Shown here piece after piece: positions 28,273 through 36,992 of a stretch of 64,000 nt of DNA. This DNA is from an uncultured bacterium. Lineage in GTDB: Bacteria > Verrucomicrobiota > Kiritimatiellia > PWTM01. The first letter of the stretch is position 1; the number at the start of each line of letters is the position of its first letter. The stretch is taken from contig CALLFZ010000008.1 of the NCBI GenBank assembly GCA_938010045.1, positions 1-64,000 on the forward strand. Direction: 5' to 3'. The notes under the pieces are model-generated. The model saw nothing but the letters and a program-made list of their open reading frames with translations, was not told where the DNA came from and did not search any database. A program made the translations under genes and the position numbers.

Positions 28273-28778
28273 GCGGGACCGTCCTTCACGCCAAGGCCCT
28301 GCGAAAACCGTTCCTGCAGCGCCGCCCAGGCACAGGGCGGAACGAACCGGCGCACATCCCCACCGAGCTCCGCGATTTGCCGGACTGTGCTGGAACTAAC
28401 GTAGCTGTACTCCTCGCTCGGCATCAGAAACAGCGTTTCGATGTCCGGGGCCAGCTTCCGGTTCGTCAACGCCATTTGGAACTCGAACTCGAAGTCGGAA
28501 AACGCCCGCAGTCCGCGCACGAGCACCCGCACTCCCTTCGACCGGGCAAACTCGACCAGCAGCCCGTCGAACAGCTTGACCTCAACGTTCCGTAGCTCTC
28601 GCACCGCCTCGGCCGCGATCGCGGCGCGCTGTTCTGGTGAGAACATGGTCCGCTTGGGGGGCTGGCGCGCCACCGCAAGGATCAGCCGCGGAAAAATGGC
28701 CGCCGCGCGTCCGATCAGATCGAGGTGCCCGAGCGTGATGGGATCAAAGGTGCCCGCGTAAATGGCTGCTCGATTCAT
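28269..28778 (-). CDS. coaD: Phosphopantetheine adenylyltransferase
   Basis: Fourth step of coenzyme A synthesis: 4'-phosphopantetheine plus ATP to dephospho-CoA. The 169-residue protein has the nucleotidyltransferase start AIYAGTFDPITLGHLDLI (T/HxGH motif), LVRGLRAFSDFEFEFQMALTNR for substrate binding, and EYSYVSSSTVRQIAELGG (ISSTxxR-type). It lies 36 bp after the sigma factor gene. Grouping CoA supply with fatty acid synthesis makes metabolic sense. Confidence 0.95.
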   Translation of the reverse strand: MNRAAIYAGTFDPITLGHLDLIGRAAAIFPRLILAVARQPPKRTMFSPEQRAAIAAEAVRELRNVEVKLFDGLLVEFARSKGVRVLVRGLRAFSDFEFEFQMALTNRKLAPDIETLFLMPSEEYSYVSSSTVRQIAELGGDVRRFVPPCAWAALQERFSQGLGVKDGPA

Positions 28779-28814
28779 GGATTGCCTCGGCTTCCCCCTC
28801 TCGAAAGCATCAGC

Positions 28815-29909
28815 TCAGCGCGACCTCCGCCGCCCAGACCGCGAGCGCGCCCGGCGGCGACGCGCGGGTCCACCCCCCGCCGCCCGCGGCGCGGGCGAGC
28901 TCACTCTCGCTCGGCGCGCCCGGCGGATGGCGGCGCACCGCCGAGATCGCCCGCGGGCGCCCGCGCGCAGGCGGGTCCGCGCCTCCTCACTTTCCGGCCG
29001 GGCGGCATCGGACGCCGTGACCTCCGGCCCCGAGGGCTGCCCCGACGGCTCTTCAAAGTGGAATGGCGAATCGGGCGGCGGATACTTCGGGTGCGGCACT
29101 TTCTCCTCCAATAAGTCCCTGAGTTTCGCCAATGCGGAGTTTTGAAGCTGCCGCACCCGCTCGCGCGTGATGCGGAAACGCCGCCCCACGTCCTCAAGGG
29201 TTTCGATCGACGCCCCGCCAAGGCCGAAGCGGTATTTCAGAATTTCTCGCTCGCGATAGGGTAGATAGCGGATCAGTTTTTCGGCCTGCGTCCGGAGCTG
29301 CTCGTCGGCCAGTTCCTCGGCAGGCGTCCGTGCGCGCTCGTCACCGACGATCTCGCCGAACGTGCTCCCGTTCTCGTCGCCGATCGGCGCGTCCAGCGAG
29401 GTTGGGCGGATTGCCACCGTCTGCCAGTGCGTGATCGTGGCCTCGTCGAGGCCCATTTCCGACGCGATCTCGGCGTCGGTCGGATCCCGGCCCAGCTCTT
29501 CGGCCAGCTTCCGTTCGGCCTTGCGCATCCGCGAAATCTTGTCCACGAGGTGCGCGGGCAGCCGGATCGTCTTACTCTGGTTGGCCAGCGCGCGTTTGAT
29601 CGCCTGCTTGATCCACCAGGCGGCGTACGTGCTGAGCTTGCCGCCCTTCCGCGGATCAAACCGTTCGACCGCCTTCACGAGGCCGATGTTGCCCTCAGAG
29701 ATGAGGTCCAGCAACGGAAGTCCATAGCGGGCATAATCCTGGGCGATCTTGACCACCAGCCGAAGGTTCGCCGCGATCATCCTCTGCCGGGCCTCCATGT
29801 CGCCCTTGCGGATGCGGGCGGCCAACTCGATTTCCTCTTCAGGCGTCAGCAGGTCCACCTCGCCAATTTCCTGAAGATAGATTCGAATTGTCTTGTCGCC
29901 ATCACTCAT
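28815..29909 (-). CDS. RNA polymerase sigma-70 family factor, RpoD-like
   Basis: Promoter-recognition subunit of RNA polymerase. The 364-residue protein has region 1.2 (IRIYLQEIGEVDLLTPEEEIELAARI), region 2 (IAANLRLVVKIAQDYARYGLPLLDLISEGNIGL and LSTYAAWWIKQAIKRALA), region 3 (DAEIASEMGLD) and region 4 with the HTH (ETLEDVGRRFRITRERVRQLQNSALAKLR). It lacks the long region 1.1 of a classical RpoD, so it may be primary or a group 2 factor. Past region 4 it continues for about 90 residues, the last 55 very Arg/Ala/Pro-rich, which is unusual. The start MSDGDKT follows the family; the ORF begins 21 codons earlier. Confidence 0.88.
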   Translation of the reverse strand: MSDGDKTIRIYLQEIGEVDLLTPEEEIELAARIRKGDMEARQRMIAANLRLVVKIAQDYARYGLPLLDLISEGNIGLVKAVERFDPRKGGKLSTYAAWWIKQAIKRALANQSKTIRLPAHLVDKISRMRKAERKLAEELGRDPTDAEIASEMGLDEATITHWQTVAIRPTSLDAPIGDENGSTFGEIVGDERARTPAEELADEQLRTQAEKLIRYLPYREREILKYRFGLGGASIETLEDVGRRFRITRERVRQLQNSALAKLRDLLEEKVPHPKYPPPDSPFHFEEPSGQPSGPEVTASDAARPESEEARTRLRAGARGRSRRCAAIRRARRARVSSPAPRAAGGGPARRRRARSRSGRRRSR

Positions 29910-30011
29910 AGTCCGTCCCGCCGCCGTCCGTCCGAGCCGGACCGGCAACCTCGCTGCTGCGCATTGTCCCACATGCCCACCGGGAACGAAAGCCGTGCCC
30001 GGCCGCCGCCC

Positions 30012-30641
30012 TCATCTCAGCTCGACAGACTCGATTCGCACCGGCTGCAGCGGCATGGCCTCGGATGGCCCGATGGCACCGGTCGGCACCGCCGCGATGC
30101 GATCCACGGTCTCCATCCCGCGGACCACGCGGCCGAAGACGCAATAACCGTAACCCTCCGGCGTCGGCGCGCGGTGATCCAGCGCAAGGTTGTCCGCCAG
30201 ATTGATGAAAAACTGGGCGGTCGCGCTGTGCGGGTCTGGCGTGCGGGCCATCGCCACCGTGCCCCGCCGGTTGGAGACGCGGTTCGAGGCCTCGTTGCGG
30301 ATGGGCGGCCGCGTCGGTTTCTCGCGGAGGTCCGGCGTGAACCCGCCCCCTTGGATCACAAAGCCGGGAATGACTCGATGGAACAGTGTTCCGTTGTAGT
30401 GGCCCTCCTTCGCGTACTCCGCGAAGTTTCTCACCGTCAGCGGCGCGCGGTCGCCGAACAGCTCGATCTCGATCTCGCCGAGGCTGGTCCGGATCACCGC
30501 GCCCGTCGGCAGCGCCGGCGCTCTCGGTGCCTCCGTCGGCACCGACGCGGCCGCATCCTTCGCCTCGGTCGCGCGATCCGGGACACGCCCGCACCCGGCA
30601 ACCAGCCACACCACGAACGCGATTCGCATTCCACGTTTCAT
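30012..30641 (-). CDS. Lipoprotein cyclophilin-type peptidyl-prolyl isomerase
   Basis: Catalyses proline cis-trans isomerisation, here probably outside the cytoplasmic membrane. The start [18 protein letters not shown] is a lipoprotein signal with lipobox LVAGC. The cyclophilin domain includes [40 protein letters not shown] (FHR catalytic motif) and [19 protein letters not shown] lies 8 bp before this ATG. It is 209 residues long and divergent from dnaE. Confidence 0.9.
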   Translation of the reverse strand: MKRGMRIAFVVWLVAGCGRVPDRATEAKDAAASVPTEAPRAPALPTGAVIRTSLGEIEIELFGDRAPLTVRNFAEYAKEGHYNGTLFHRVIPGFVIQGGGFTPDLREKPTRPPIRNEASNRVSNRRGTVAMARTPDPHSATAQFFINLADNLALDHRAPTPEGYGYCVFGRVVRGMETVDRIAAVPTGAIGPSEAMPLQPVRIESVELR

Positions 30642-30880
30642 TCCGTGCTCTCCAGCGGGCCCGTCCACCCGACGATCCAGCATGGCCATCGCCGGACGCC
30701 CGCACAAGACCGGCGGTGACGAGACGTCTCGGCAGCGTCGGGCCCCGTCGGTCCTTCGGCGAGTCCCTCCCCCGCTGCGGTATTCCCGGCACCCGCACCC
30801 GACGGGCACTCCTGGCCGCTGGCGCGGCCGCTAACGCTCCCCGCCGCCGGCGGCGTGCTGCAGCCGATGCCGCGGTGGGG

Positions 30881-30886
30881 TATAGT
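30881..30886 (+). promoter_or_regulatory. -10-like box upstream of dnaE
   Basis: TATAGT lies 31 bp before the dnaE ATG in the 276-bp divergent spacer with the PPIase gene. The -35 region is not convincing, so this is a weak call. Confidence 0.35.
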
Positions 30887-30917
30887 GGATCGGCCGCGCT
30901 GCGGCCCGGAAACTTGG

Positions 30918-33900
30918 ATGGCTGACTTCGTTCATCTCCACGTCCACTCGTTCTATTCCCTGCTGGACGGCGGCAATCGCATCTCGGCGCTCGTCGGGAA
31001 GGCCGCCGAGCTGGGCATGAAGGCCATCGCGCTGACCGACCACGGCAATTTATTCGGCGCAATCGAATTCTACGCCGCCGCGCAGAAGGTCGGCGTGCGG
31101 CCGATCATCGGAATGGAGGCGTACATCGCGCCCCGCGGTCGCCATTCGCGCGACGGCAGTGCGCGCGAGGCAGCCGCGCACCTGGTGCTGCTGGCGATGA
31201 ACGAACGCGGCTGGGCGAACCTGCGGCGGCTCAGCACCCAGGCGTTTCTCGACGGCTTCTACTACAAGCCCCGCATCGACCGCGAGCTGCTCGCGCGCCA
31301 TCACGACGGCCTGATCTGCACCTCGGCCTGCCTTAGCGGCGAGATTCCGCGCGCGCTCCTCGCCGGCCGCGAGGACGAGGCCCGCCGCATCGCGGGCGAA
31401 TACCTCGACATCTTCGGCCGCGACCGCTTCTTCATCGAGATCCAAAACCAGGGCGTGGACGACCAGACCCGCATCAACCCCGATCTGGTCCGCCTGTCGC
31501 GCGAGCTCGGTGTTGGGCTGGTCGGCACCAATGACGTTCACTTTCTCCGCCGCTGCGATAAGCAGGCCCACCACACGCTCACCTGCATTTCGACCAAGCG
31601 CACCGCCGACGATCCCGACGCGCTCGACCATCCCGAGGAGCTCTACCTGAAAAGCCCCGACGAAATGGCCGCCGCGCTCGCCGAATGGCCCGAGGCGATC
31701 ACCAATACACTGCGCATCGCCGAGATGTGCGATCTTCGCCTCGACTTTTCGCAGAAGCACCTCCCCCGTTTCCCCACCCCCGATGGAAGCTCGCCCGACG
31801 AGTACCTGCGGCGGCTCGCCCACGAAGGGCTTCGAGCACGGTTTGGAGGCGCCGAACCTCCACCCCAGTACCGCGAGCGGCTCGATCGGGAGCTCGCCGT
31901 GATCGCAGGCAAGGGCTACAGCTCATATTTTCTGATCGTCAACGACTTTGTTCAGTTCGCACGCCGCAACAGCATTCCGGCCGCCCCCCGGGGCAGCGGC
32001 GTCGCCACGCTGCTCGGTTGGGCGCTGGGCATCGCCCACGTGGACCCGATCCGCTACGGCCTACTGTTCGAGCGGTTCACCGACCCGCAGCGGAAGGAAG
32101 ACCCTGACGTGGACATTGACATCTGCCAGGTCGGACGAGCGCGCGTCCTGCAGTACGTGCGGCAGAAATATGGCCACGTTGCCCAGATCATCACCTACGG
32201 CACCTTGAAACCGCGCGCCGCCGTTCGCGACGTGGCGCGGGTTCACAAGTGGCCGCTCGACCGCGTTGACCGCATCGCGAAACTGATCCCTGAGGGTGTT
32301 CGCGCATCGCTTTCAACGCTGCTGGGATTGTCCGACGACGATGAGGACGACGGCGACGACGAGGACACCCTCGCCCCGCCCGTGGCGCCCGAGCTGCGCG
32401 CGGAGTATGACCGCGATCCCGACGTCCGGCGGCTGATCGATCTGGCGCGCGAAATCGAGGGCGCGCAGCGGCACGCCGGCGTTCATGCCGCGGGCGTTGT
32501 GGTGTGCGACCGGCCGCTCGAGGACATCGTGCCGCTGTGCCGTCCCAGCGACCGCCCCGACACGATCACCCAGTGGGATGGGCCGACCTGTGAAAAGGTC
32601 GGCCTCATGAAGATGGACCTGCTGGGCCTCAAGACGCTCAGCGCGCTCCAACGCGCGCGCGAGCTGGTGCGCCAGCGCACGAACGTCGACATTGACCCCA
32701 ACCAGCTCCCGCTCGACGACGACGCGGTCTACGCGCTGTTCCGCGCCGGCGACACGGACGCCGTCTTCCAGTTTGAATCGCCGGGCATGAAGCGCGTCTT
32801 GGTCGAAATGCAGCCGACGCGCATCGAGGACCTCATCGCGGCCAACGCGATGTTCCGGCCCGGACCGATGGAGCTGATTCCGACGTACTGCCGCCGAAAG
32901 GCAGGCCTGGAGCCGGTCGAACGCATTCATCCGCTGGTTGACGACATTCTCGCCGAGACCTACGGCGTGATGATCTACCAAGAGCAGGTGATGCAGGTCC
33001 TCAACCGCCTCGGCGGCCTGCCCCTCGGGCGCGCGCTAACGCTGATCAAGGCAATTTCAAAGAAAAAACGCGAGGTCATCGAAAGCGAGCGCGCCGCGTT
33101 CGTTGAGGGTGCGCGCCGCAACGGCATCAGCGCCAGCGAAGCCGAGCGGTTGTTCGAGTTGATCAGCCGCTTCGCGGGCTATGGCTTCAACAAAGCCCAC
33201 TCCACCGGCTACGCGATCCTCGCCTACCAAACCGCTTGGTTTAAACGCCATCACCCGGCCGAGTTCTGGGCCGCAACGCTGACCTTCGAGTGCGACAAGA
33301 TCGAGAAGCTGGGACAGTACATCGCGATCGCCCGCAAATCCGGCATTCCCGTGCTGCCGCCCGACATCAATCTGAGCGACGTCGAGTTCTCGGTGGATGG
33401 CGACGCCGTGCGGTTCGGCCTGGCGGCCGTCAAGGGCGTGGGCGAGGCCGCGGTGCGAGCGATCCTCGAGGCGCGGCGGCAGGTCGGGCGGTTCAACGAT
33501 CTCGACCACTTCTGCCGCACGGTGGACCGGCGCGCCGTGAACCGCTCCGCGATCGAGGCCTTGATCCGGTGCGGCGCGTTCGACCGATGCGGCTCCTCCC
33601 ATCGCGCGCAGATGTTGGCCGCGCTCGACCTCGTGCTGGCCTCCGCCGCCGATGCCGCCCACGACCGAGCGTCAGGCCAACTGTCGCTGTTCGGCACCGA
33701 AGAGCTCACCCGCACCATCCGTTGGCCCGAGGTGCCGCGGTGGACCCTCTCCGAGATGCTCACGGCCGAACGCGAAACCCTTGGTCTGAGCCTCACGGGG
33801 CACCCGACCGACGACCACCGCTGGGCCCTAACGGACCTGCGGTGGCCCCGCTCGCTCTCGCTCGCGCATCCGCCCGCGCCCGACGCCGCGGCCACCGTCC

Positions 33901-34478
33901 GCATCGGCGGCGCGATTTCGCGGCTCTCCCACCAAACCGTCAAACGCGGCCGCACGGCCGGCCGCCGCATGGCGGTGTTCACAATCGAGGACGGCCAGAC
34001 CGGTGAGATTGAGGCGGTGCTGTTCCCCACTGCATTGGAGCGCTGCCCCGCCGACGTGCTCCGCGAAGGCGCGGTGGTCGTCGCCGAAGGTATCCTGCAA
34101 ACCAATCGGCAGGGCCGGGGGTCCGTGTCGGTCGAACGGATCATGACGGTGGACGAGGCACTGAACGGATGTCTCGACGGAATGACGATCCGGCTCGCCT
34201 CCGAGCTGCTGGACGATCCCGACGTGTTGTCCGGGCTCGAAGATGCGCTGCGCGCTCATCCGGGACACCAGACCGTGGAGTTCTGGATCGAGTGGGAGAC
34301 TCCGCCGCGCCGGATGCGCATCCGCGCCGGCGGGTCGTGGGGCGTTTCGATCTCGCGGGCGCTCTACGATCGTCTCGCGGCTCTCGTCGGCGCGGAGGCA
34401 ATTTCGTTGCGGGCCCGTCCGCCCGAGACGCCGCCGCCACGGTTTGGCCGGCCGCCGCGCGGGGAGCCGCACGCATGA
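30918..34478 (+). CDS. dnaE: DNA polymerase III alpha subunit
   Basis: Catalytic subunit of the replicative polymerase. The 1186-residue protein starts with a PHP domain (FVHLHVHSFYSLLDGGNRI, ALTDHGNLFGAIEFY), has the polymerase active-site aspartates in DPDVDIDICQ and the third in GLMKMDLLGLKTLS, helix-hairpin-helix DNA binding, and a C-terminal OB fold (GGAISRLSHQTVKRGR). Length is that of DnaE1. An acidic insert (SDDDEDDGDDEDT, about residues 471-485) is notable. MADFVHLH is the start; its stop overlaps the hydE-like ATG. Confidence 0.96.
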   Translation: MADFVHLHVHSFYSLLDGGNRISALVGKAAELGMKAIALTDHGNLFGAIEFYAAAQKVGVRPIIGMEAYIAPRGRHSRDGSAREAAAHLVLLAMNERGWANLRRLSTQAFLDGFYYKPRIDRELLARHHDGLICTSACLSGEIPRALLAGREDEARRIAGEYLDIFGRDRFFIEIQNQGVDDQTRINPDLVRLSRELGVGLVGTNDVHFLRRCDKQAHHTLTCISTKRTADDPDALDHPEELYLKSPDEMAAALAEWPEAITNTLRIAEMCDLRLDFSQKHLPRFPTPDGSSPDEYLRRLAHEGLRARFGGAEPPPQYRERLDRELAVIAGKGYSSYFLIVNDFVQFARRNSIPAAPRGSGVATLLGWALGIAHVDPIRYGLLFERFTDPQRKEDPDVDIDICQVGRARVLQYVRQKYGHVAQIITYGTLKPRAAVRDVARVHKWPLDRVDRIAKLIPEGVRASLSTLLGLSDDDEDDGDDEDTLAPPVAPELRAEYDRDPDVRRLIDLAREIEGAQRHAGVHAAGVVVCDRPLEDIVPLCRPSDRPDTITQWDGPTCEKVGLMKMDLLGLKTLSALQRARELVRQRTNVDIDPNQLPLDDDAVYALFRAGDTDAVFQFESPGMKRVLVEMQPTRIEDLIAANAMFRPGPMELIPTYCRRKAGLEPVERIHPLVDDILAETYGVMIYQEQVMQVLNRLGGLPLGRALTLIKAISKKKREVIESERAAFVEGARRNGISASEAERLFELISRFAGYGFNKAHSTGYAILAYQTAWFKRHHPAEFWAATLTFECDKIEKLGQYIAIARKSGIPVLPPDINLSDVEFSVDGDAVRFGLAAVKGVGEAAVRAILEARRQVGRFNDLDHFCRTVDRRAVNRSAIEALIRCGAFDRCGSSHRAQMLAALDLVLASAADAAHDRASGQLSLFGTEELTRTIRWPEVPRWTLSEMLTAERETLGLSLTGHPTDDHRWALTDLRWPRSLSLAHPPAPDAAATVRIGGAISRLSHQTVKRGRTAGRRMAVFTIEDGQTGEIEAVLFPTALERCPADVLREGAVVVAEGILQTNRQGRGSVSVERIMTVDEALNGCLDGMTIRLASELLDDPDVLSGLEDALRAHPGHQTVEFWIEWETPPRRMRIRAGGSWGVSISRALYDRLAALVGAEAISLRARPPETPPPRFGRPPRGEPHA

Positions 34479-35575
34479 GGTGCCCCCCCCCACCCAGTCG
34501 CGCCGAGGTGCTCGAGTGGCTGCGCGCACGCGGTGAAGACCGCCAGGCCGTGTGGCTCGAAGCCGACCGCGTGCGGCGCGAATGGATGGGCGACGAGGTC
34601 TGGCTCCGCGGCATCGTCGAGTTCTCTAACGTCTGCGCGAACAACTGCGCCTACTGCGGTCTGCGCCGCTCCAACACCGCGGTGGTTCGCTACCAGATGG
34701 AGCCCGACGAGATCCTCGCGTGCGCTCGCGCCATGGTGTCGCACGGCGTAACGACGATCGTGCTTCAGGCCGGGGAAGCGCCATCCATTGCGGGCGATCG
34801 CCAGCTCGCCGAGGTGGTCCGCCGGATGAAGGTCGAGACGCCGCTGGCCGTCACGCTCTCCGTCGGCAACCGCACGCGCGATGTCTATGCGCGTTGGCGC
34901 GACGCCGGCATGGACCGGTATCTGCTTCGATTCGAGACCTCCGACCCCCAGGCCTTCGAACGCCTGCATCCGGGCAGCACGCTCGCCGACCGGCTCCGCT
35001 GCCTCGACGACCTTCGCGAGCTCGGCGTCCAGGTCGGCAGTGGGTTCATGATTGGACTGCCCGGCGAGACACTCGAACGCCTCGCGGACAACCTACTGCT
35101 ATGCCGCGCGTTGGATCTCGACATGGCCGGCATCGGCCCCTTTCTGCCCCATCCCCACACGCCGCTGTCCGGCCAGCCCAACGCCTGGGCGCACGATCCG
35201 GACATTTGGTTTCTGGCCCTCGCCGCGCTGCGGCGGGTTCAGCCGCGCGCCCACATCCCCGCCACCACCGCGTTCGACGCCGCGGTGCCCGGCGGCCGCG
35301 ACCGCGCGCTGCAATGCGGCGCCAACGTCTTCATGCCGAACATAACCCCGCAGCCCTACCGCCGCCACTATCTCCTCTACCCCAACAAGCCCTGTGTGGA
35401 CGAGGAACCCAGCGACTGCTCCGCATGTGTCGCGTTGCGGCTGGCCGCGATCGGCCGCCGAATTGGAGCCGGCCCCGGCCACGCTGTCCGCCCGCCCAAC
35501 GAGACGGCCGTGGGTCGCTTCGAACGAAAGGAACACGATGAGAATTCTTCGGCTCACCGCCCTGCGCCGGCTTGA
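34475..35575 (+). CDS. hydE: HydE-like radical SAM protein
   Basis: HydE takes part in building the [FeFe]-hydrogenase H-cluster. The 366-residue protein has the radical SAM cluster motif FSNVCANNCAYCGLRRSN (CX3CX2C, Cys54/58/61), a SAM-binding LRFETSDPQAFERLHPG block, GSGFMIGLPGE, and the HydE-typical ending MPNITPQPYRRHYLLYPNK. The start overlaps the dnaE stop as ATGA. HydA, HydF and HydG are not in the window. A related radical SAM enzyme, such as the PylB or BioB group, is the alternative, but the MPN..P..YR..Y.LYP.K tail favours HydE. Confidence 0.8.
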   Translation: MRCPPPPSRAEVLEWLRARGEDRQAVWLEADRVRREWMGDEVWLRGIVEFSNVCANNCAYCGLRRSNTAVVRYQMEPDEILACARAMVSHGVTTIVLQAGEAPSIAGDRQLAEVVRRMKVETPLAVTLSVGNRTRDVYARWRDAGMDRYLLRFETSDPQAFERLHPGSTLADRLRCLDDLRELGVQVGSGFMIGLPGETLERLADNLLLCRALDLDMAGIGPFLPHPHTPLSGQPNAWAHDPDIWFLALAALRRVQPRAHIPATTAFDAAVPGGRDRALQCGANVFMPNITPQPYRRHYLLYPNKPCVDEEPSDCSACVALRLAAIGRRIGAGPGHAVRPPNETAVGRFERKEHDENSSAHRPAPA

Positions 35576-36584
35576 ACTGCAGAACGCCCCGACGCCCGAA
35601 CTGCGATCCCCTCACGATGTGCGGATCCGCGTCACCCGCGTCGGCGTCTGCGGGTCCGACGTCCACTACTACGCCGAAGGCCGGATCGGCAGCCAGGTGG
35701 TGCGCTATCCGTTCGCCGTCGGCCACGAGTGCGCCGGCGTGGTCGAGACCGTCGGTCCCGCCGTGCGCCGTGTGCGGCCCGGCGACCATGTGGCGGTGGA
35801 ACCGGCGATCTCATGCGGAACCTGCGACCAGTGCCGCATGGGCCGTCCGAACACCTGTCGCTCGCTCAAGTTCCTCGGCTGCCCCGGCCAGCTGGAGGGC
35901 AGCCTCGCGGACGTCATCGTGATGCCCGAGACCAATTGTCTGCCGTTGCCCGCAGGCGCCGACGACGATCTCGGCGCGCTCTCGGAACCCGTCGCCATCG
36001 CGCTCTACGCGGTTCGCCAAAGCGGCCCCGTGGCCGGCCGTCACATCGCCGTGCTCGGCGCAGGGCCAATCGGCTTGTCGGTCATCCTCGCCGCACGTGC
36101 CGAAGGCGCCACCGCGGTCTACGCGACTGAGCCGGTCCCCGAGCGCCGCGCGGCGGCCCTGCGCGCCGGCGCGGCGTGGGCGGCCCATCCGGAGGATGAT
36201 GATCCCGTCGCGGAGCTCGCGCGCCGAGCGCCGGCGGGTCTCGACGTCGTGTTCGAATGCTGCGGCCGACAGTCCGCGGTGGACCAGGCCATCGCCATGC
36301 TCAGGCCCGGCGGCACGCTCTCGATGGTCGGCATCCCCTCGGTGGACCGCATCTCGATGCCGATTGATCTCGCCCGCCGCAAGGAGGTGCGCATTCAGAA
36401 TGTGCGTCGGCAGGCCCATTGCGCCGAACCCGCGCTGGAACGGCTCGCGAACGGCCAGATCGACGCCCGCTGGATGATCACCCACCGCTTCTCCCTCGAG
36501 CACGCGCCCGAGGCCTTCGAGCTCGTCGAGCACCTTCACGACGGCGTGCTGAAAGCCATGATCCACCTCGACGGCACGCCCTAA
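35538..36584 (+). CDS. Zinc-dependent medium-chain alcohol dehydrogenase
   Basis: NAD(P)-dependent oxidation of a polyol or secondary alcohol, similar to sorbitol/xylitol or threonine dehydrogenases. In 348 residues: catalytic zinc ligands in VGVCGSDVHYY and PFAVGHECAGVVE, structural zinc Cys in CGTCDQCRMGRPNTC, and the Rossmann motif VLGAGPIGLSVI. AAAGGA precedes the ATG. It overlaps the end of the hydE-like gene by 38 bp, so the three genes from dnaE onward form one transcript. The substrate cannot be told; polyol use would suit a carbohydrate degrader. Confidence 0.88.
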   Translation: MRILRLTALRRLELQNAPTPELRSPHDVRIRVTRVGVCGSDVHYYAEGRIGSQVVRYPFAVGHECAGVVETVGPAVRRVRPGDHVAVEPAISCGTCDQCRMGRPNTCRSLKFLGCPGQLEGSLADVIVMPETNCLPLPAGADDDLGALSEPVAIALYAVRQSGPVAGRHIAVLGAGPIGLSVILAARAEGATAVYATEPVPERRAAALRAGAAWAAHPEDDDPVAELARRAPAGLDVVFECCGRQSAVDQAIAMLRPGGTLSMVGIPSVDRISMPIDLARRKEVRIQNVRRQAHCAEPALERLANGQIDARWMITHRFSLEHAPEAFELVEHLHDGVLKAMIHLDGTP

Positions 36585-36815
36585 CCACCCAGCACATCGA
36601 CCGAGCGCGCCCCAGGTACCGGCCCGCCCGATCGAGCGTCGCGGCTGGTCCAGTACTCGACGGGCCAGAGTGCCCGGCCCCATGCGTCCTCGTTGGATCG
36701 CGTCTTCGCGAACTCGCCCGTGACCCGTCTGCCCCTTCCGCAGCGAGACGCCAAACGCCCCAGCCCACGACGCGGCCACCGGCCGCCGCACGCGGCCGGG
36801 CCCCGGCGCACATGT

Positions 36816-36862
36816 GTCCAACGATTGGACCTGCCCCGTGGGCGGCCGTCCAATCCTTGGAC
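36816..36862. repeat. Paired 15-bp dyad element, copy 2
   Basis: Two perfect dyads, GTCCAA-CGA-TTGGAC (36816-36830) and GTCCAA-TCC-TTGGAC (36848-36862), have centres 32 bp apart. They lie in the 408-bp spacer between the alcohol dehydrogenase and the znu operon, about 130 bp upstream of the latter. The remaining spacer (36585-36815 and 36863-36957) shows no gene. Confidence 0.75.
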
Positions 36863-36957
36863 CGCACCGGGCGCCGCGGACGCCCCTCCCCTGGGCCCAT
36901 GCACCCCCATGCGCGCCGTGACCCGCGGCGTCCGTCACCGCCCGCGTCGCCGCGGGG

Positions 36958-36983
36958 TTGACGGCGGTAATACTTTGTAATAC
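36958..36983 (+). promoter_or_regulatory. Candidate promoter and tandem GTAATAC operator of the znu operon
   Basis: GTAATAC occurs at 36967-36973 and again at 36977-36983, exactly one helical turn (10 bp) apart, ending 9 bp before the start codon. TTGACG at 36958-36963 could be a -35 and either TAATAC a -10, though no pair has ideal 17-bp spacing. The AT-rich repeat stands out in GC-rich surroundings. Ribbon-helix-helix dimers commonly bind such phased half-sites, so this is the obvious binding site for the first gene product. Confidence 0.55.
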
Positions 36984-36992
36984 AGTCCCAAT

